NCBI GenBank assembly: GCA_030141605.1
Contig: JAQGDQ010000435.1
Location: 81,169 to 145,168, forward strand
Origin: Tubiluchus corallicola
Taxonomy: Eukaryota > Priapulida > Priapulimorpha > Priapulimorphida > Tubiluchidae
Direction: 5' to 3'
DNA: 64,000 nucleotides
The translations under genes were made by a program, and so were the position numbers. The notes beneath the pieces are model-generated. The model saw only the letters and a list, made by a program, of their open reading frames with translations, was not told the origin of the DNA and did not search any database. Within the stretch, counting starts at the first letter, position 1. Every line of letters starts with the position of its first letter. Positions 23,273 through 56,986 of this stretch are shown here, in pieces.

Positions 23273-25771
23273 AGGGTTATTTTATTTCATAGTTTATATT
23301 GATTTATTCACAATGAATGTTCTGCCAAATGTGAAGTTTTAATTATGGTGATAGATTGTGAGTTATTATGCAAATTATTTTAATCTCGTGTGTTTACATT
23401 TTAATTTTAAGTTGTTCACAGATGACGACGACCTAACAGGGATAAAAGTCCTAGAAAATTATGTGGTAGATTTTAAATAAAATCAAGTTTTTGATCATTT
23501 TTGTAAAAACTACAGTAAATCTGTGTTTAAGTCATTTTTTTCGTCTGTTATTGAAACATTTAACGAAAGCATTTCATTATAGCTGTTCTGCAAACTCTGG
23601 GTGTTTGTAAGGTTTGTAAAGCAGCATTTTAAGCGTTTTCATACTTTAATAACACCGTTTACGTCCTTGTAAGTGTTTTCATTAGCAAAAGCAAAACTCA
23701 AAGTCACTAAAGTTGTACTCAAATTAAAAAACGACAAAGCATATCATACAGTGAGTTTCGTAAGTGCATACACTGCTTACAATAAGCCAATTAACAACTT
23801 ATTTTAACCGACTAATAAGCATGGCTACAAGCAAGGTATAGTTCTAGGGTTCTAGCTGAGAGGTGACATGGACTTTAGTAATAAAAGCACTTCGTATAGA
23901 AATAATTTAAAGAAAAGACTGAAGATCCATTATCAAATGGACCTATGTATTATGATGCTTCTATCCCTCCATTACTGTTTAAGTCCTAAAGGGCTGGGGA
24001 TGTTCAATGGCCTGCCACATGGGATCATTTTTTCAAGTTAACCAAAAGCAGATCCATTGGAGCACAGAAAATTCGTTTGTTTTTTTGGAAATCGCGTGCT
24101 GAAACTGTGCAAGCGCTATTGGTTTCAGCTCAGAGCATGAATAGTTTCAATAATGGACTTGATGAACACTGGATCTACACCTTTTGGTGCCTTTGCTTAT
24201 TGTAACATCCACGAGTAGGTTTGCTGTCACTGTTCCTGCCAAAATGATAATTTCTCTGATTTATAAGTTGTCGATACTTGCGGTTTTGGTGTGAAAAACG
24301 ATCAACCTAAAGTCCCAAAGACTAGCACTTGGCTGCAGAGATGTTATAAAAATTATGGTATTTCCATGTAAGGTGCATGTAGTGCATTACTGAAAGCCTA
24401 TTGCTTTTACTTTTGACTTTGAGCAGTCCACTCAAGGTCATCACCAACCAACTATTTGACAGAAACGCGAGTCTCATCCAGTAAGGTGAGTTCTTTATGT
24501 TTGCCTGCCCGACGAATTACAACTTTTGATTTTGTTGTTTTTAGTCAAATTTATTCTGTTTATTCACTGACTCACACTGCTCTGGCAAGCCTAAACTAAA
24601 ACCTAGGATTTTAAAATGATTAAATGTTAATTTCAAAATATTTACGAGATTGCTTTATGTAATATAAACAACATATTGTTGATAAATCCATTATTCCCGT
24701 CAGTTTTGTAGGGTTAAAAGATCTTGACTTGCCAGGTACAAATAACTTAACAAGCTTTAGGAAAAATGTAATTCACAAGTTAATAAATTAAAAGTTTATT
24801 TACTTAGTTAGATAATAAGTTAGCAAAAGCGAGTACAAAAGTAAATCATCACAGCTTTAAATTAAATCAACAACGCATTAAATTAATTTATGCATTTTAG
24901 GCATAAGAATTTGTTGATTTGTATATTTGCTTAACGAAGTTGAGAAAATTTTGCTGAATTTTACGCTTATGATCTGTACAGCTACTACAAATTGACATAA
25001 TCCTTTTTAAAATTTATGTCTTCCGAATAAATGCTGCTACTATAATTTAATGTCAGTTGTAATCCTTATTTTGGTCTCCAGGGACGGGGGGACAGAAGAT
25101 GAAAAACAAATGTATGCAATGGTAGGAAAACCACAATCTCAAAAATATGATGACATAAAATGATCTATTCACACTATCTATCAAAACATCATGATGCACT
25201 TATTTATCGAACGTGTCAATGTTTCAAAAGTTTAAAGCTTTTTAAAAGTTTTAAAATACTGAAAAATGAAGACCGGTTAAGGTTTAAAATCAAAGATTTT
25301 ATAAAACACTTGTTAAAAATAATTTAATTAATAGTCTTTGAGAACTATTTTTAACCTAGCAGCCCTGCTTTTATTAGTTTAATAAATAAGTAAGCTTAGT
25401 TGTCATGGCGCAGGATTCTGAAACATTCCCATGAACATGTTTAACTGCAATTAACTCTTTCGCAGCGTTCACTTTATAAATTAATGGTGTTACATTGAAT
25501 TCCCAAAGTATCCAGGCTGTTTAGTGGAAATAGTCTTTCGGTATCTAAGTACATCGATCTACGTCGCCACGTCACGTGACAAGCAAACGAAGCTTGTCAA
25601 TCCTGAGACAAACTTCAATAATTCATTATTTACAGCACCTATTTTGCCTCCGGGCACTATATATATATAAATGTCAACAGTATCTCGCCCGATTTTTTTT
25701 GCTTTCGCATTGTTTGCATGACTGAGGCTATTTGTTCAATTTCATTGTTCACTTTTGTTCATCTGTGTTCA

Positions 25772-48009
<22,238 letters not shown>

Positions 48010-48046
48010 TCTGCCCAGACCTCTTTCGAGGATTTTCGGTATTTTA

Positions 48047-48274
48047 TTATTTCTCGTCAAACAGAAATGGACGCAGGATGTGTCCCTGCGGGACCCCGCG
48101 CATTATCACTGTGTTCACATGTATATGTTTAAAACACTTTAGTCGAAAAAAGAAGCATTTTTGCATTAAAAAGCAAAATTTTTCTCTCCACAACACTAGT
48201 TTCCTTAACACTGTCACGCCTTTTCTATTTCGAGCATTTGTTATTTTGAACAACAAGATGTACACAATAAACAC
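48047..48274 (-). pseudogene. LINE reverse-transcriptase fragment just 5' of the WNT7 start codon
   Basis: The frame ends RGVPQGHILRPFLFDEK, matching the GVPQGS-x-L-x-P-x-LF box of LINE reverse transcriptases. The rest of the 75 codons is not recognisable. It stops 38 nt before the WNT7 ATG, on the same strand, so it may lie in the 5' untranslated leader or promoter. Confidence 0.55.
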
Positions 48275-48810
48275 TTTTTTCTATTTATTCTCAGTTTTTA
48301 TGCTGAGATCGGTTTACTAATATACGAATAAATGAGCACAAAAAAGGATATCCTTTTTAGAAACGCAATAATTCGACTCGAATTCAACAAGTTCAAGTGT
48401 TAGCCTATCAAAATCGCTGATACACTGATAATGATTAGTAAATAGTAAACAAATCTTGGTCAGCAAATAAGATTTCCTGATTCCGCACGCGTGTGTAGTC
48501 CCTCTCTCAGCGGGATACCAGGCAGAAGGATAAAATTTCGGCAAAATATGGTCAGAAGAGCAACTATGGTGGCGGTGATCCTAAGAAGTTTCCCTACGTC
48601 TGCTGATTGGCGGACACTTGACTAGGCTCCGCCCGCAAGTCGGTATTTGTATAGGTGAGTTGGTGTATTTGCGACAAAGATATTTTAGTAATTGCAGCTT
48701 TCTGTGTCAGACTATGCGTTAAATTGGGAAGCAAACCAATCTATCATTCTACTAAAATTGTTAAAATCATTTATTAAGCTATACTGTAACTAATTTTAAT
48801 TTCTTTTAAT

Positions 48811-48914
48811 TGTAAAAGTAATGTTCTTTTAAATTCTTCAGCACCGAAGCACGTTTGTAAAGTGTAAAAGTAATGTTCTTTTAAATTCTTCAGCACCGAA
48901 ACACGTTTGTAAAG
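48811..48914. repeat. Tandem duplication of a 52-bp unit
   Basis: Units 48811-48862 and 48863-48914 (TGTAAAAGTAATGTTCTTTT onward) are identical except for one G/A difference. Confidence 0.95.
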
Positions 48915-49451
48915 ATATTTACTTCACGAAACTGCGATTTGTGTGACATTGGGTGTTTTTCAGTTTTTGTTCAAACAATTGTATTTCCTATTTCATCGCT
49001 AACAATGCGCTTCTCCCAGCCAGTCTGGAGCCAACTATTCACTTTTTGGTTGAATTTGTTTTCTATTTTTGTTTGTTTGTTTGCTTGCTGGCTTGTTCGC
49101 TTATGTTTAATGTGATTTGTGTACTTTTCCTGATCTGTTTTATTAAAAATTGTTGTTGGATACAACTAGTCATTTTTAATCCCACTCGTTCAAGCTTGCT
49201 TGCTTTTCTAAGCGTTTTTTATCTCTTTTCTTTCTCTCTTTTCTCTTTATTTCTCTTTTCCTTGTTTACTTGCTTTTCCTTCCTTCCTGTCCACTTACTT
49301 CCTTCATTGTTTTTGGCTGCTTCCTTTCTTTGTTTTTCCCTTCTTTCTTTATTTCATCTTCTAATTTTTATTCTTTTTACTACTTTCTTTCTTTTCCGTC
49401 GTTTTGCTTTCTCCCTTCCTTTCTTTTTTTGCTTTCTCTTTCTGTTCTATT

Positions 49452-49601
<150 letters not shown>

Positions 49602-51220
49602 TTCTTTACCTTTTCCTTGCTTCTTTATCTGAGTTTCAACAATTTTATTCCATTTCTTACAAGATAATTATGTTTTGCTTTTCGCTCGTAAATCGTTTTG
49701 CAAAGAAAAATAAATTTTTCAGCCCAAAATTTTCCTACCTAAGATTATTTTTTTCAATGCATATCTAAGTTTTTGCACTGCACAGCATTACTGATTTAAT
49801 ATATTTGTTGCTGTTGCCATCATCGCTCTCATCATCGTTGTAGTTTTGTAGAACTGTTACTTTTCAGTTTGAATGATGTTTTGGCATGGTCATTAACACT
49901 GTGAATAACTGCACGTGTATATTTTCCAACTAACCATGGGTCCAGAATTAAAGAGCCCAGAAAGGTCACTTCAATGTCATAATCTGAAAATTTGTCACAA
50001 GCTCTGTAATTTGCCAAATGAACAGAAAAGTGAATGTGATTGAACCTGAGCATGATAAAGGTCAAAGGTCACCAAAATATCATTTCCATGGAAGGTCATA
50101 ATTCGAGCGGACCAGTAAGTCAGCGCATAAAGTGGCTTATTTTTTATTGATCTGGCCTCACAAGAAGGATACAAATGTCAAAACGTTTGGGGTAATCCTA
50201 AAGTCTTCGCCTAAATGCGTTAACATACACTACTGTGTTACACCCATTACTGTGAAATAAGTTAAATGAGTGTCGCGAGAATGCAGGAGACCATAGATTA
50301 AGTGACCAGGGTCTTGTCTTTAAAGATTTGTTATAATAGGACAAAAATGTAGCCTACATCCTAAGACTTTTTCCATCTGCAACAGCAAAATAATATTCGA
50401 AAGATATTTCTTTTGCCATGGTTAATTTAAGGCATGGTGTCTGCTGCATCAAGATTTGATTATTTTTAAACAGCGGCAAAATACTCGTATACAAATGACC
50501 ATTTTTGTACTCTACAAAGGGTGAACCCTCCCATTTTCAGGAATCCAGAAAAGTAGAGTTTACCTTCTATACACGCAGAAGCAAAATATTTGTGTAAAGG
50601 TATTTGCACAAAGTGAGAATGCATGGAATCGCTGTGACTGCTGTGGCTTTTAGGAGGATAAAGGCAGTGTAAAAGCAGTGAGGACGTTTCACAGAAAGCA
50701 GCAGCGGCGAAATTAATGATATTGTTGGTTGCTGGGCAAAGGTTCAAACAATTGGCGTAACAACCAAGAGATGGCGCCGCGATACAAAGCCAACAACTCA
50801 GCTAAACTTTTCCCTACAAATATTATACCATAACAATAGTCAGCTCGGGCGTTGAAAATTTTTGTCCGGGCGTTAGCTTGAATCGGTTGAATAGACTAAA
50901 TAAGAATGTTAGAATGGAATGTAGAATAGGTATATTCAACGATAAATGAAGCCAATCAGTCGAAAACAGTCAATTTGTGACACTCATAACCCCGTGAATC
51001 CTATTAAACGAAGCTCAACATAAACTACACTATACATTATACAAGGTACATTATATAAACGTACCTTTTATATGCTTTTGAAAGCTAAAAACTATTTGGC
51101 TTATGGAGTTGCACGACTGCAGAAAGTGGCACATCTCAGAAAAGTAATAAATATTTTTATGCTTTTGGTACTCCGACAGTTTTGATCCAGTAATCAGTTA
51201 CAGATTATTATGTACTACTT

Positions 51221-51262
51221 ATTATTATTATCATCATCGTCATCATCATCATCATCATCATT
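51221..51262. repeat. ATC/ATT trinucleotide array
   Basis: TTATTATTATCATCATCGTC followed by further ATC units. Confidence 0.9.
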
Positions 51263-52310
51263 ATCCATATGCAAATACTTAAATAATTACAGATAAATCT
51301 AAGAAAAAACTTGCATAAAAATAATTACAAATTCATTAAAATGATCCTAAAAAACGTAATTAAATTAAAATTGAAAATTTGAAGGTAAAACTTCCTTCCA
51401 TGTTTTGAACATGTTCGTTTTATATGTTAAATCGGATTCACGAAATTAACAACGTAGGCCTGCTTAGTTATTAAATTTTGAGAATGTCAGTCTATTGCGA
51501 TAATGCAGATTTTATACGTATCTAAATCAGTGAACTGTGATAGTCGGAGATTCGTGCACATCCCAGATGCGCTGGGGGCAATCATGTCTTAATTTAAAAT
51601 GCAGATTATTGTTGTAGGACCGGAATCTAGGTAAGTAAGAAAGTTGATCCCTATAAGAGATACTAAACTGTTAGGATGGTGATGTACTGTTTAGAAAGCG
51701 TTTGCGCGATCAGTTTTTAAACTGTCAAACTAAAACCGACAAATGCAAAAACTGCCAGTCTAAAAAAACTGACGCATGTTTAACCCTATCATACCCGTTG
51801 TATCCCGTGGGATACAAGAATATTTTCTGCCTTTAAAATTAATAAAATTTTAAAACTGACAGTTATTTTGATCTGTTAATAGTTATTTTGATTTAAGCCA
51901 ATAACAATAGACTAAAAATGGTGATAAAATGGCAAACTAAAAAATCTACGTAGCACAAAAAACTGTGCAAGGTACAGTACTTTAGAGATGACTTTGTACA
52001 GATCAGCATAGCATGCATACCAAATGTCTTAAATACTTTAAAAAATTATCAGCAGTCGCAAAATGAAGCACTTTTTTGCTTTTGTTGTGTTTTTAAAAAA
52101 GTCGGACTTTGTTTTTTGCATATGACAAAAAATGTTTTGTATCCCACAGGATACATTTGGAACAAAAGTACCAAGCCAAAAAAATTTTTCTTATTAAAAA
52201 AATAATTTGGGACTGAAAGGGTTAAAGTCTTTCAGTCAAATTGCGGCGCCAACACGCAAACGTGCTTTATTGTCTATTGTGCGATTAGAAAAGTTAATAA
52301 AGAAAGAGTT

Positions 52311-52428
52311 AGAAAAGTTTGGGTGAAGAAATGGTTACAGCGAAGAGGCGAAAAGGGCAGTTATAGTCTGATTTTCAAAGAGTTGAAAGTTGAGGCACCG
52401 CGCGATTTTTTTAACTACATACGTATGC
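52311..52428 (+). pseudogene. PIF/Harbinger transposase (HARBI1-like) N-terminal relic
   Basis: Reads RKVWVKKWLQRRGEKGSYSL then FKELKVEAPRDFFNYIRM. This is the W-V-x-x-W-L-x-R-R...F-x-E-L...D-x-x-x-x-F-x-x-x-x-R-M pattern found ahead of the nuclease domain in Harbinger transposases and HARBI1-like proteins. No catalytic part follows. It lies just upstream of the first pentraxin-gene exon. Confidence 0.6.
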
Positions 52429-52457
52429 TACCAAATCGAAAATTGCCGCAGTTTCAG

Positions 52458-52575
52458 TGAAGTAGAGACGGGAGCAGATAAACGCCTGTGTTACTTGGTT
52501 CCAGCCATAGCTTACGATATGTGTGCCGTAACAAATGACAGCTCAGTGTTTGGATCTTACTATAGCAATCCAGTG
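52458..52575 (+). CDS. Putative exon 1 of the pentraxin-domain gene
   Basis: The acceptor is GCAGTTTCAG and the donor GTG|GTAATG. It is 1 nt + 39 codons with two cysteines (LCYLVPAIAYDMCAV). No domain is recognised. Support is the open frame and phase 0 exit. Confidence 0.45.
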
Positions 52576-52793
52576 GTAATGCTATTTTTAACGTGATTTT
52601 ACTTCAGTGTAAAAAAATAATTGTGATGTGACCAAAGTTTTATAACTATATACATATATATTTATATACAGTATATACATTTTGGTTTGTCAACTTTGAC
52701 TTTATAAAAACATGTCTACATATATAAAATATAAACGCAAATATATAAATCATTTATAAGTATTTATAAATAATCATACTACATTATTTTTAG

Positions 52794-52839
52794 GCACAAC
52801 AGAAAGTCTTCACTTTACATAATGCTACTTACATAGAAG
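52794..52839 (+). CDS. Putative exon 2 of the pentraxin-domain gene
   Basis: The acceptor is TTATTTTTAG and the donor GAAG|GTAAGT. It has 15 codons (QQKVFTLHNATYIE) plus 1 nt, and the split codon closes as Asp with exon 3. Confidence 0.5.
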
Positions 52840-53678
52840 GTAAGTATTATAATAGTGCTGTTAGCGATTATATGTTCACTTATGCTATAGCCTCTTGTAG
52901 TAACGTGATAGTAAATAAAGACTAGGCGTAAAAAACTAGTTATTCTTAAACTATCTGTTTTACATCACTAATTGGTACTTATTTTGTTGTTACAATTTGT
53001 ACAGTGTATCACTTCTCCAGGCAACTGGCATGTGACTGTCAACACACAAACTCCTACTATATAAGTTTAATCCTGCTATACAAGAATAAACAATTAAAAA
53101 TGTGGTACTCAGTATTAGAATGAGGATGTTTTTCATAAATTTGCCTCGATAATAACAAGAATCAGCATAATATCTGAATACCATTCGTGAATGGTTGCTG
53201 TAGAGGTTATGTTGTCTCGGAACTAGCCAATTCACCCCGTTTGGTTAGGTGCAATTATTGTCATAGATTTATTCTACTTGGACAATAGTTGTTTCGTCTT
53301 TACCAACCACTGGACATCATCCAAGAATATTTGTTTCTTTTTTTACCTTTTTCGTGAATCAGGTTCTGAAAATAGCAAAAGTTCTGTCAAAAAATGGAAA
53401 TTATAAAAAACAATAATTATTCCAACGCAAACTTTATTTTAGAACAATTCTCATTCGTTGGGTTTATTTAATCAGAGATTATATATTGTCGTTTCATAAG
53501 AATAACGTGAGCAACATGCATATTTGCCAACAGCTAGATCCGTAGTGGTCCGTAGTAAGCCTTGACATTTTCTTCCGAAGTTCAACTGGGTCACGCAGCC
53601 AATTCGTTAGTTACAATGTATTGTTATAAACCACATTCATGACCATTCAAACGCATGTTAAATTCAAACTGAATTTAC

Positions 53679-54195
53679 GGCGGGCGAGCCCGACTATTGA
53701 TGACATCACAAACTAACATATTTTTCAACAGCAAAAATATTCCACGAGCGTGTTGCACGTGTTTGTGAAAGCGAAAATTAAAGTACAGCACTACTATAAG
53801 ATATTCAGTGTGTTGCACTAAAACTAGGCACGTTTTAAGATAAAAATTCAAATATCAAATTTACCGCTGTGCTCATGCATGAGCTGTCCAACGTGTGTAG
53901 TTCGTCAGAAGCTAACTCATCTGAACTGAAAAGTACAGCACCTGTTTTTGTGCAATGTGTTTCCGAAATGTAGGCGCTAGTGTCCGTCTAACTAGCGAAT
54001 GACGAAATGCATATAATAGCGAAGAACTAATGGCGCGAAGGTGAAATTGCGTTTGTGTGGTATTAATTCTTTCACGTATGTCATTTTTGAAAAAATAGTT
54101 TCCTTTCAATATTTTAAAGAGTTGATTGTTTTGACCTACAGTTTAAGATTGCGTCCGGTTTTGCTTTAATATCATTTCTAGTTTAATACTGCGCC
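53679..54195 (+). repeat. Interspersed repeat family, copy 3 (in the pentraxin-gene intron)
   Basis: Starts near GGCGGGCGAGCCCGACTATT and matches the copy near 17 kb through TTTAAGATTG. It lacks the upstream part seen in the other two copies. Confidence 0.75.
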
Positions 54196-54375
54196 TGCGC
54201 ACTGTTTTGTGCCTAAATCATAATTAATTCTACGTTTAACTACATGTAACAACGCGAACAAATGAAACAATATCATGTGCTACAACGACAACAAAAATGA
54301 TAAGTATCTGTAAATTAAATGGTAATTAAATCATTTGAGCTTTACTAATTATTAGCAATTAAAAGCTATAATATA

Positions 54376-54726
54376 TGTAAGATATTGGACTGCTGTCCGC
54401 TTTTAACGGAGGCAGGACGGATGGCACCGCGGCCTACACCGTGCGGCATGTCTCAATTAAGTCGCTCAACGCCAAACCAGAACAGAACCCGAATAATAAA
54501 GTCGAAATGACAATTTATTACTAAATATTACAAATAGCTTACCTAAAAGAACGGAGTTTGCGGCAAAGCCTGTGAAATGTGAACAGAGCTGCGATGAAAG
54601 ACACGACCACTGACAAGGATCTACGGCAGACCTTCCCTTTTTATAAGCTCAGGTATGCACGTGTCTAGTGGCTTTTACTAACACGCACACCTGAGAACTC
54701 TACTGTATTCCCCTGCCAGCATTACA
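54376..54726 (-). mobile_element. Candidate solo LTR in the pentraxin-gene intron
   Basis: On the minus strand it starts TGTAATGCTGGCAGGGG and ends ATATCTTACA, with a TATA box (CTTATAAAAAGG) followed about 125 nt later by AATAAA, the layout of an LTR. The five flanking bases do not match (ATATA, CTTCA), so the ends or the insertion history are uncertain. Confidence 0.5.
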
Positions 54727-55309
54727 CTTCATCTCATCACAGCCCTGCAGTACAATATTAAATAATTTATTAAATTTATTAAAAAAGTAAATAAAAACAT
54801 TGAATACGTGGAAATGGTTTATTTCTTAAACCGTTTTCAACCACATTCAAAGCGATTTGAGTGTTTTCATGTCAGCCTAAATGTTTTCAAAATATTTTCA
54901 CCAAACGGGGTTTAAAACCAGTAAATTGAAAACGTTTTCAAATCATTTTGTACTAAAATCGTTTGAGCAGCATGATGTTGGCTGGCTGGATAAACCTGTG
55001 AAACGGCTTTTTTTCAATTAAATTCAGTTCTATTCACCTTTTATTTCAGCATTAAAATTGCCATGTAATTGACTAAAAAAGATAAATTACTACACATGCA
55101 CTGCACAAACACACAAAATACTAATTCTGCCAACTACATGCAACAATAATAAAAAAATCTACCACACCAAATAAGAAGAACGTCCGTCCTAAAAAATTTT
55201 GAAGTATAATCGCACGTGAGAGTCATTAGCAATATTCAGATTGCCTATTCAGGTTGCTTGTGACTTAATTTAAAAAAAGAAAGCAACAATAATTTGACGA
55301 TCATTTTAG

Positions 55310-55556
55310 ACGAATGCTACGAAGTGGAGTTTCCTACACCGAGCACAACTGACTACATTCAGATAGATGGCATTTTTTCTAACGACTTAACCTCAGCATT
55401 TTCATTTTGTGGTTGGTTGAAGACAACGGTTGGATCAGGAAGCTATGCCCAGCATCAGCTCTGGACTTGGAACAATGGCAACGATACCATTAACTTCAGA
55501 TTTTCAAATTTTCAACTACACCTTGTTTTTGAAGATGATCGAGGGTATTATAAAGA
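55310..55556 (+). CDS. Exon 3 of the pentraxin-domain gene
   Basis: The acceptor is TCATTTTAG and the donor AAAGA|GTAAGG. It is 2 nt + 81 codons + 2 nt. It carries the first half of the pentraxin fold, including TPSTTDYIQIDGIF and a Trp-rich LWTWNNGNDTINFRF stretch. Confidence 0.8.
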
Positions 55557-55692
55557 GTAAGGCATGCTTCTTTTATAACTGAGTTTAGAAATGACTATAA
55601 TAATACATCAAACAAACTAGCAAAAGTTGTATAGGTCCTCAGTGCAGTTGTTGTGTGACACAGGCATCCCATACCATTACTTTTTTCAAAAA

Positions 55693-55808
55693 GGTTTGAC
55701 ACATTGGAACTGCATACTGGAATCCAGTAATGAACGGGTGTGTTACTGTGCTAATGGAGTGTGGCAGGATTGGAATCTGTCGGAATATCAAGAAGGATTC
55801 TCTAAAGT
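55693..55808 (+). pseudogene. Degenerate duplicate pentraxin exon
   Basis: Reads THWNCILESSNERVCYCANG followed by VWQDWNLSEYQEGF, equivalent to the WHxICVxWxSSxG...xxxANG strand pair of a pentraxin domain that exon 4 also encodes. The acceptor (CAAAAAG) is poor and no donor was found. It is probably a relic of a paralogous or mutually exclusive exon. Confidence 0.5.
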
Positions 55809-56579
55809 GAGAAATTAAACAGGCAGGTGGATCCAAGCTACAACAACACTTTTTTAATTGAAGAAAGCCCGATAGGCTTATATTTATTTTATCTTTTCAA
55901 CTCTAGAATACAGCATCACTGCAACATGCCCATGTTTCTGTTTTATCTAAATTTGTTCTAATATTTTTTCTCTGCCAGTTGTCCAATGTTAACAGCAAAA
56001 TAACAAGTATTTGAACCCACGTACAAAGGGCGGCAACTATAAGTGTCTTTTTTGCTTTACACTAAAACCTTTCAAAAAAATTTTTAAAAAGGTAAAAACG
56101 ATATATTATTACATCATGTTAACCGCTTTTGGTTGCGTGTGTCACTTTTTCATGTTAACTTCCACGTGTGGGTGCACAGACAAATTAAACATACTACTTA
56201 CTACACACTACTATGTACCAAGGGAGCTCTGAATCTGTAAACTTGCACCACAGTGGTAGTATTGATGGCGCTTCCAACTGCCATCTTTACCGTCTATATT
56301 TAATTTTCTTCAGTGCGTATATAGATTCTTGTATAATTCGTTTGATGTATGGATCACCACAAATGGTGCCGTCGTCAGAGCTGTAGCCTCGAATCTTATA
56401 TATATATATATAAATATATATATAGCAAGAGAATTAATATATGCGATTATAGCAGCCTTTTAGTGTACTTCCACTTTTTAGCATTAAATTAAGAATTGTG
56501 AAAACAGAAAAAAAAACAGAAAAAAACATCTTCACCAATAATAATGGAACCTGTGTGAGTTTTTTGTTTTGTGTTTCAG

Positions 56580-56986
56580 TGTCGTGAGTACTCCGGGTAA
56601 TGTGGTTCATGTGCAGGATGATGAGTGGCATTTCATCTGCGTTCCATCTTGAAGGAAATTACAAGTTTCATGTTGACGCTCAGATGATTTACTCCGTGAA
56701 TACAGGATATTTAACCGACTACCTCTTGCCCGTAAACAGATCTTTGTTTATAGGACAGTATGCTAAAACCTGGGGTGACAGGAGTTTCCAACTGGTAAAT
56801 GCTTTCCAGGGCAAGATTGCAGGCTTTAATTTTTACGACTACATATTAAGTAATGAAGAAATCCAAGATTTGTTCTTGTATTGCTATAATAGTGGTGGGA
56901 ACCTGTTGGCTTGGAGTAAAATGAAGAATGGTTTAATGGGAGATGCAGCTGTCAGCAATGATACACCATCGTGTATCAGCTTTTAA
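56580..56986 (+). pseudogene. Exon 4 of the pentraxin-domain gene, with one-base frame shift
   Basis: The acceptor is TTTGTGTTTCAG. The phase-correct frame ends at TGA 56650. The rest of the domain continues in the next frame to TAA at 56984. The break falls in the conserved strand after WHFIC. Confidence 0.75.

Larger units (their letters stand above)
19604..25771. other. Intergenic region between convergent ATXN10 and WNT7
   Basis: Holds both 3' untranslated regions, GA and CT tracts, an inverted repeat and an AT/GT array. Open frames here are either low-complexity (the CT tract) or short and unrecognisable. I see no gene. Confidence 0.6.
52458..56986 (+). pseudogene. Pentraxin-domain gene, four exons, frame broken in the last
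   Basis: Exons 52458-52575, 52794-52839, 55310-55556 and 56580-56986 have AG/GT borders and compatible phases. Exons 3-4 encode a pentraxin (LamG-like beta-sandwich) domain: FPTPSTTDYIQIDGIF, FSFCGWLKTT, VHVQDDEWHFIC, then GNYKFHVDAQMI, GKIAGFNFYDYILSNEEIQD and LLAWSKMKNGLMGDAAV. Such domains bind ligands, often with calcium, in secreted or membrane proteins. Directly after HFICVPS the reading frame hits TGA at 56650, while the conserved sequence resumes one base over. It is therefore a recent pseudogene, or a one-base sequence error hides an intact gene. Any signal-peptide exon upstream was not found. The first two exons rest mainly on splice sites and phase. Confidence 0.65.

Noticed and set aside
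50466-50747. 93-aa minus-strand ORF upstream of WNT7
   Set aside because: No recognisable motif, no composition shift against the surroundings and no splice context.
52594-52790. Read-through of the 52.4 kb ORF as a complete small gene
   Set aside because: The 68-codon frame extends across the likely splice donor at 52576 and ends in AT-rich intron-like sequence.
54780-54990. Repeated GTTTTCAAA-type stretch as a further MITE
   Set aside because: Motifs such as GAAAACGTTTTCAAA recur, but I could not define paired ends or a duplication.
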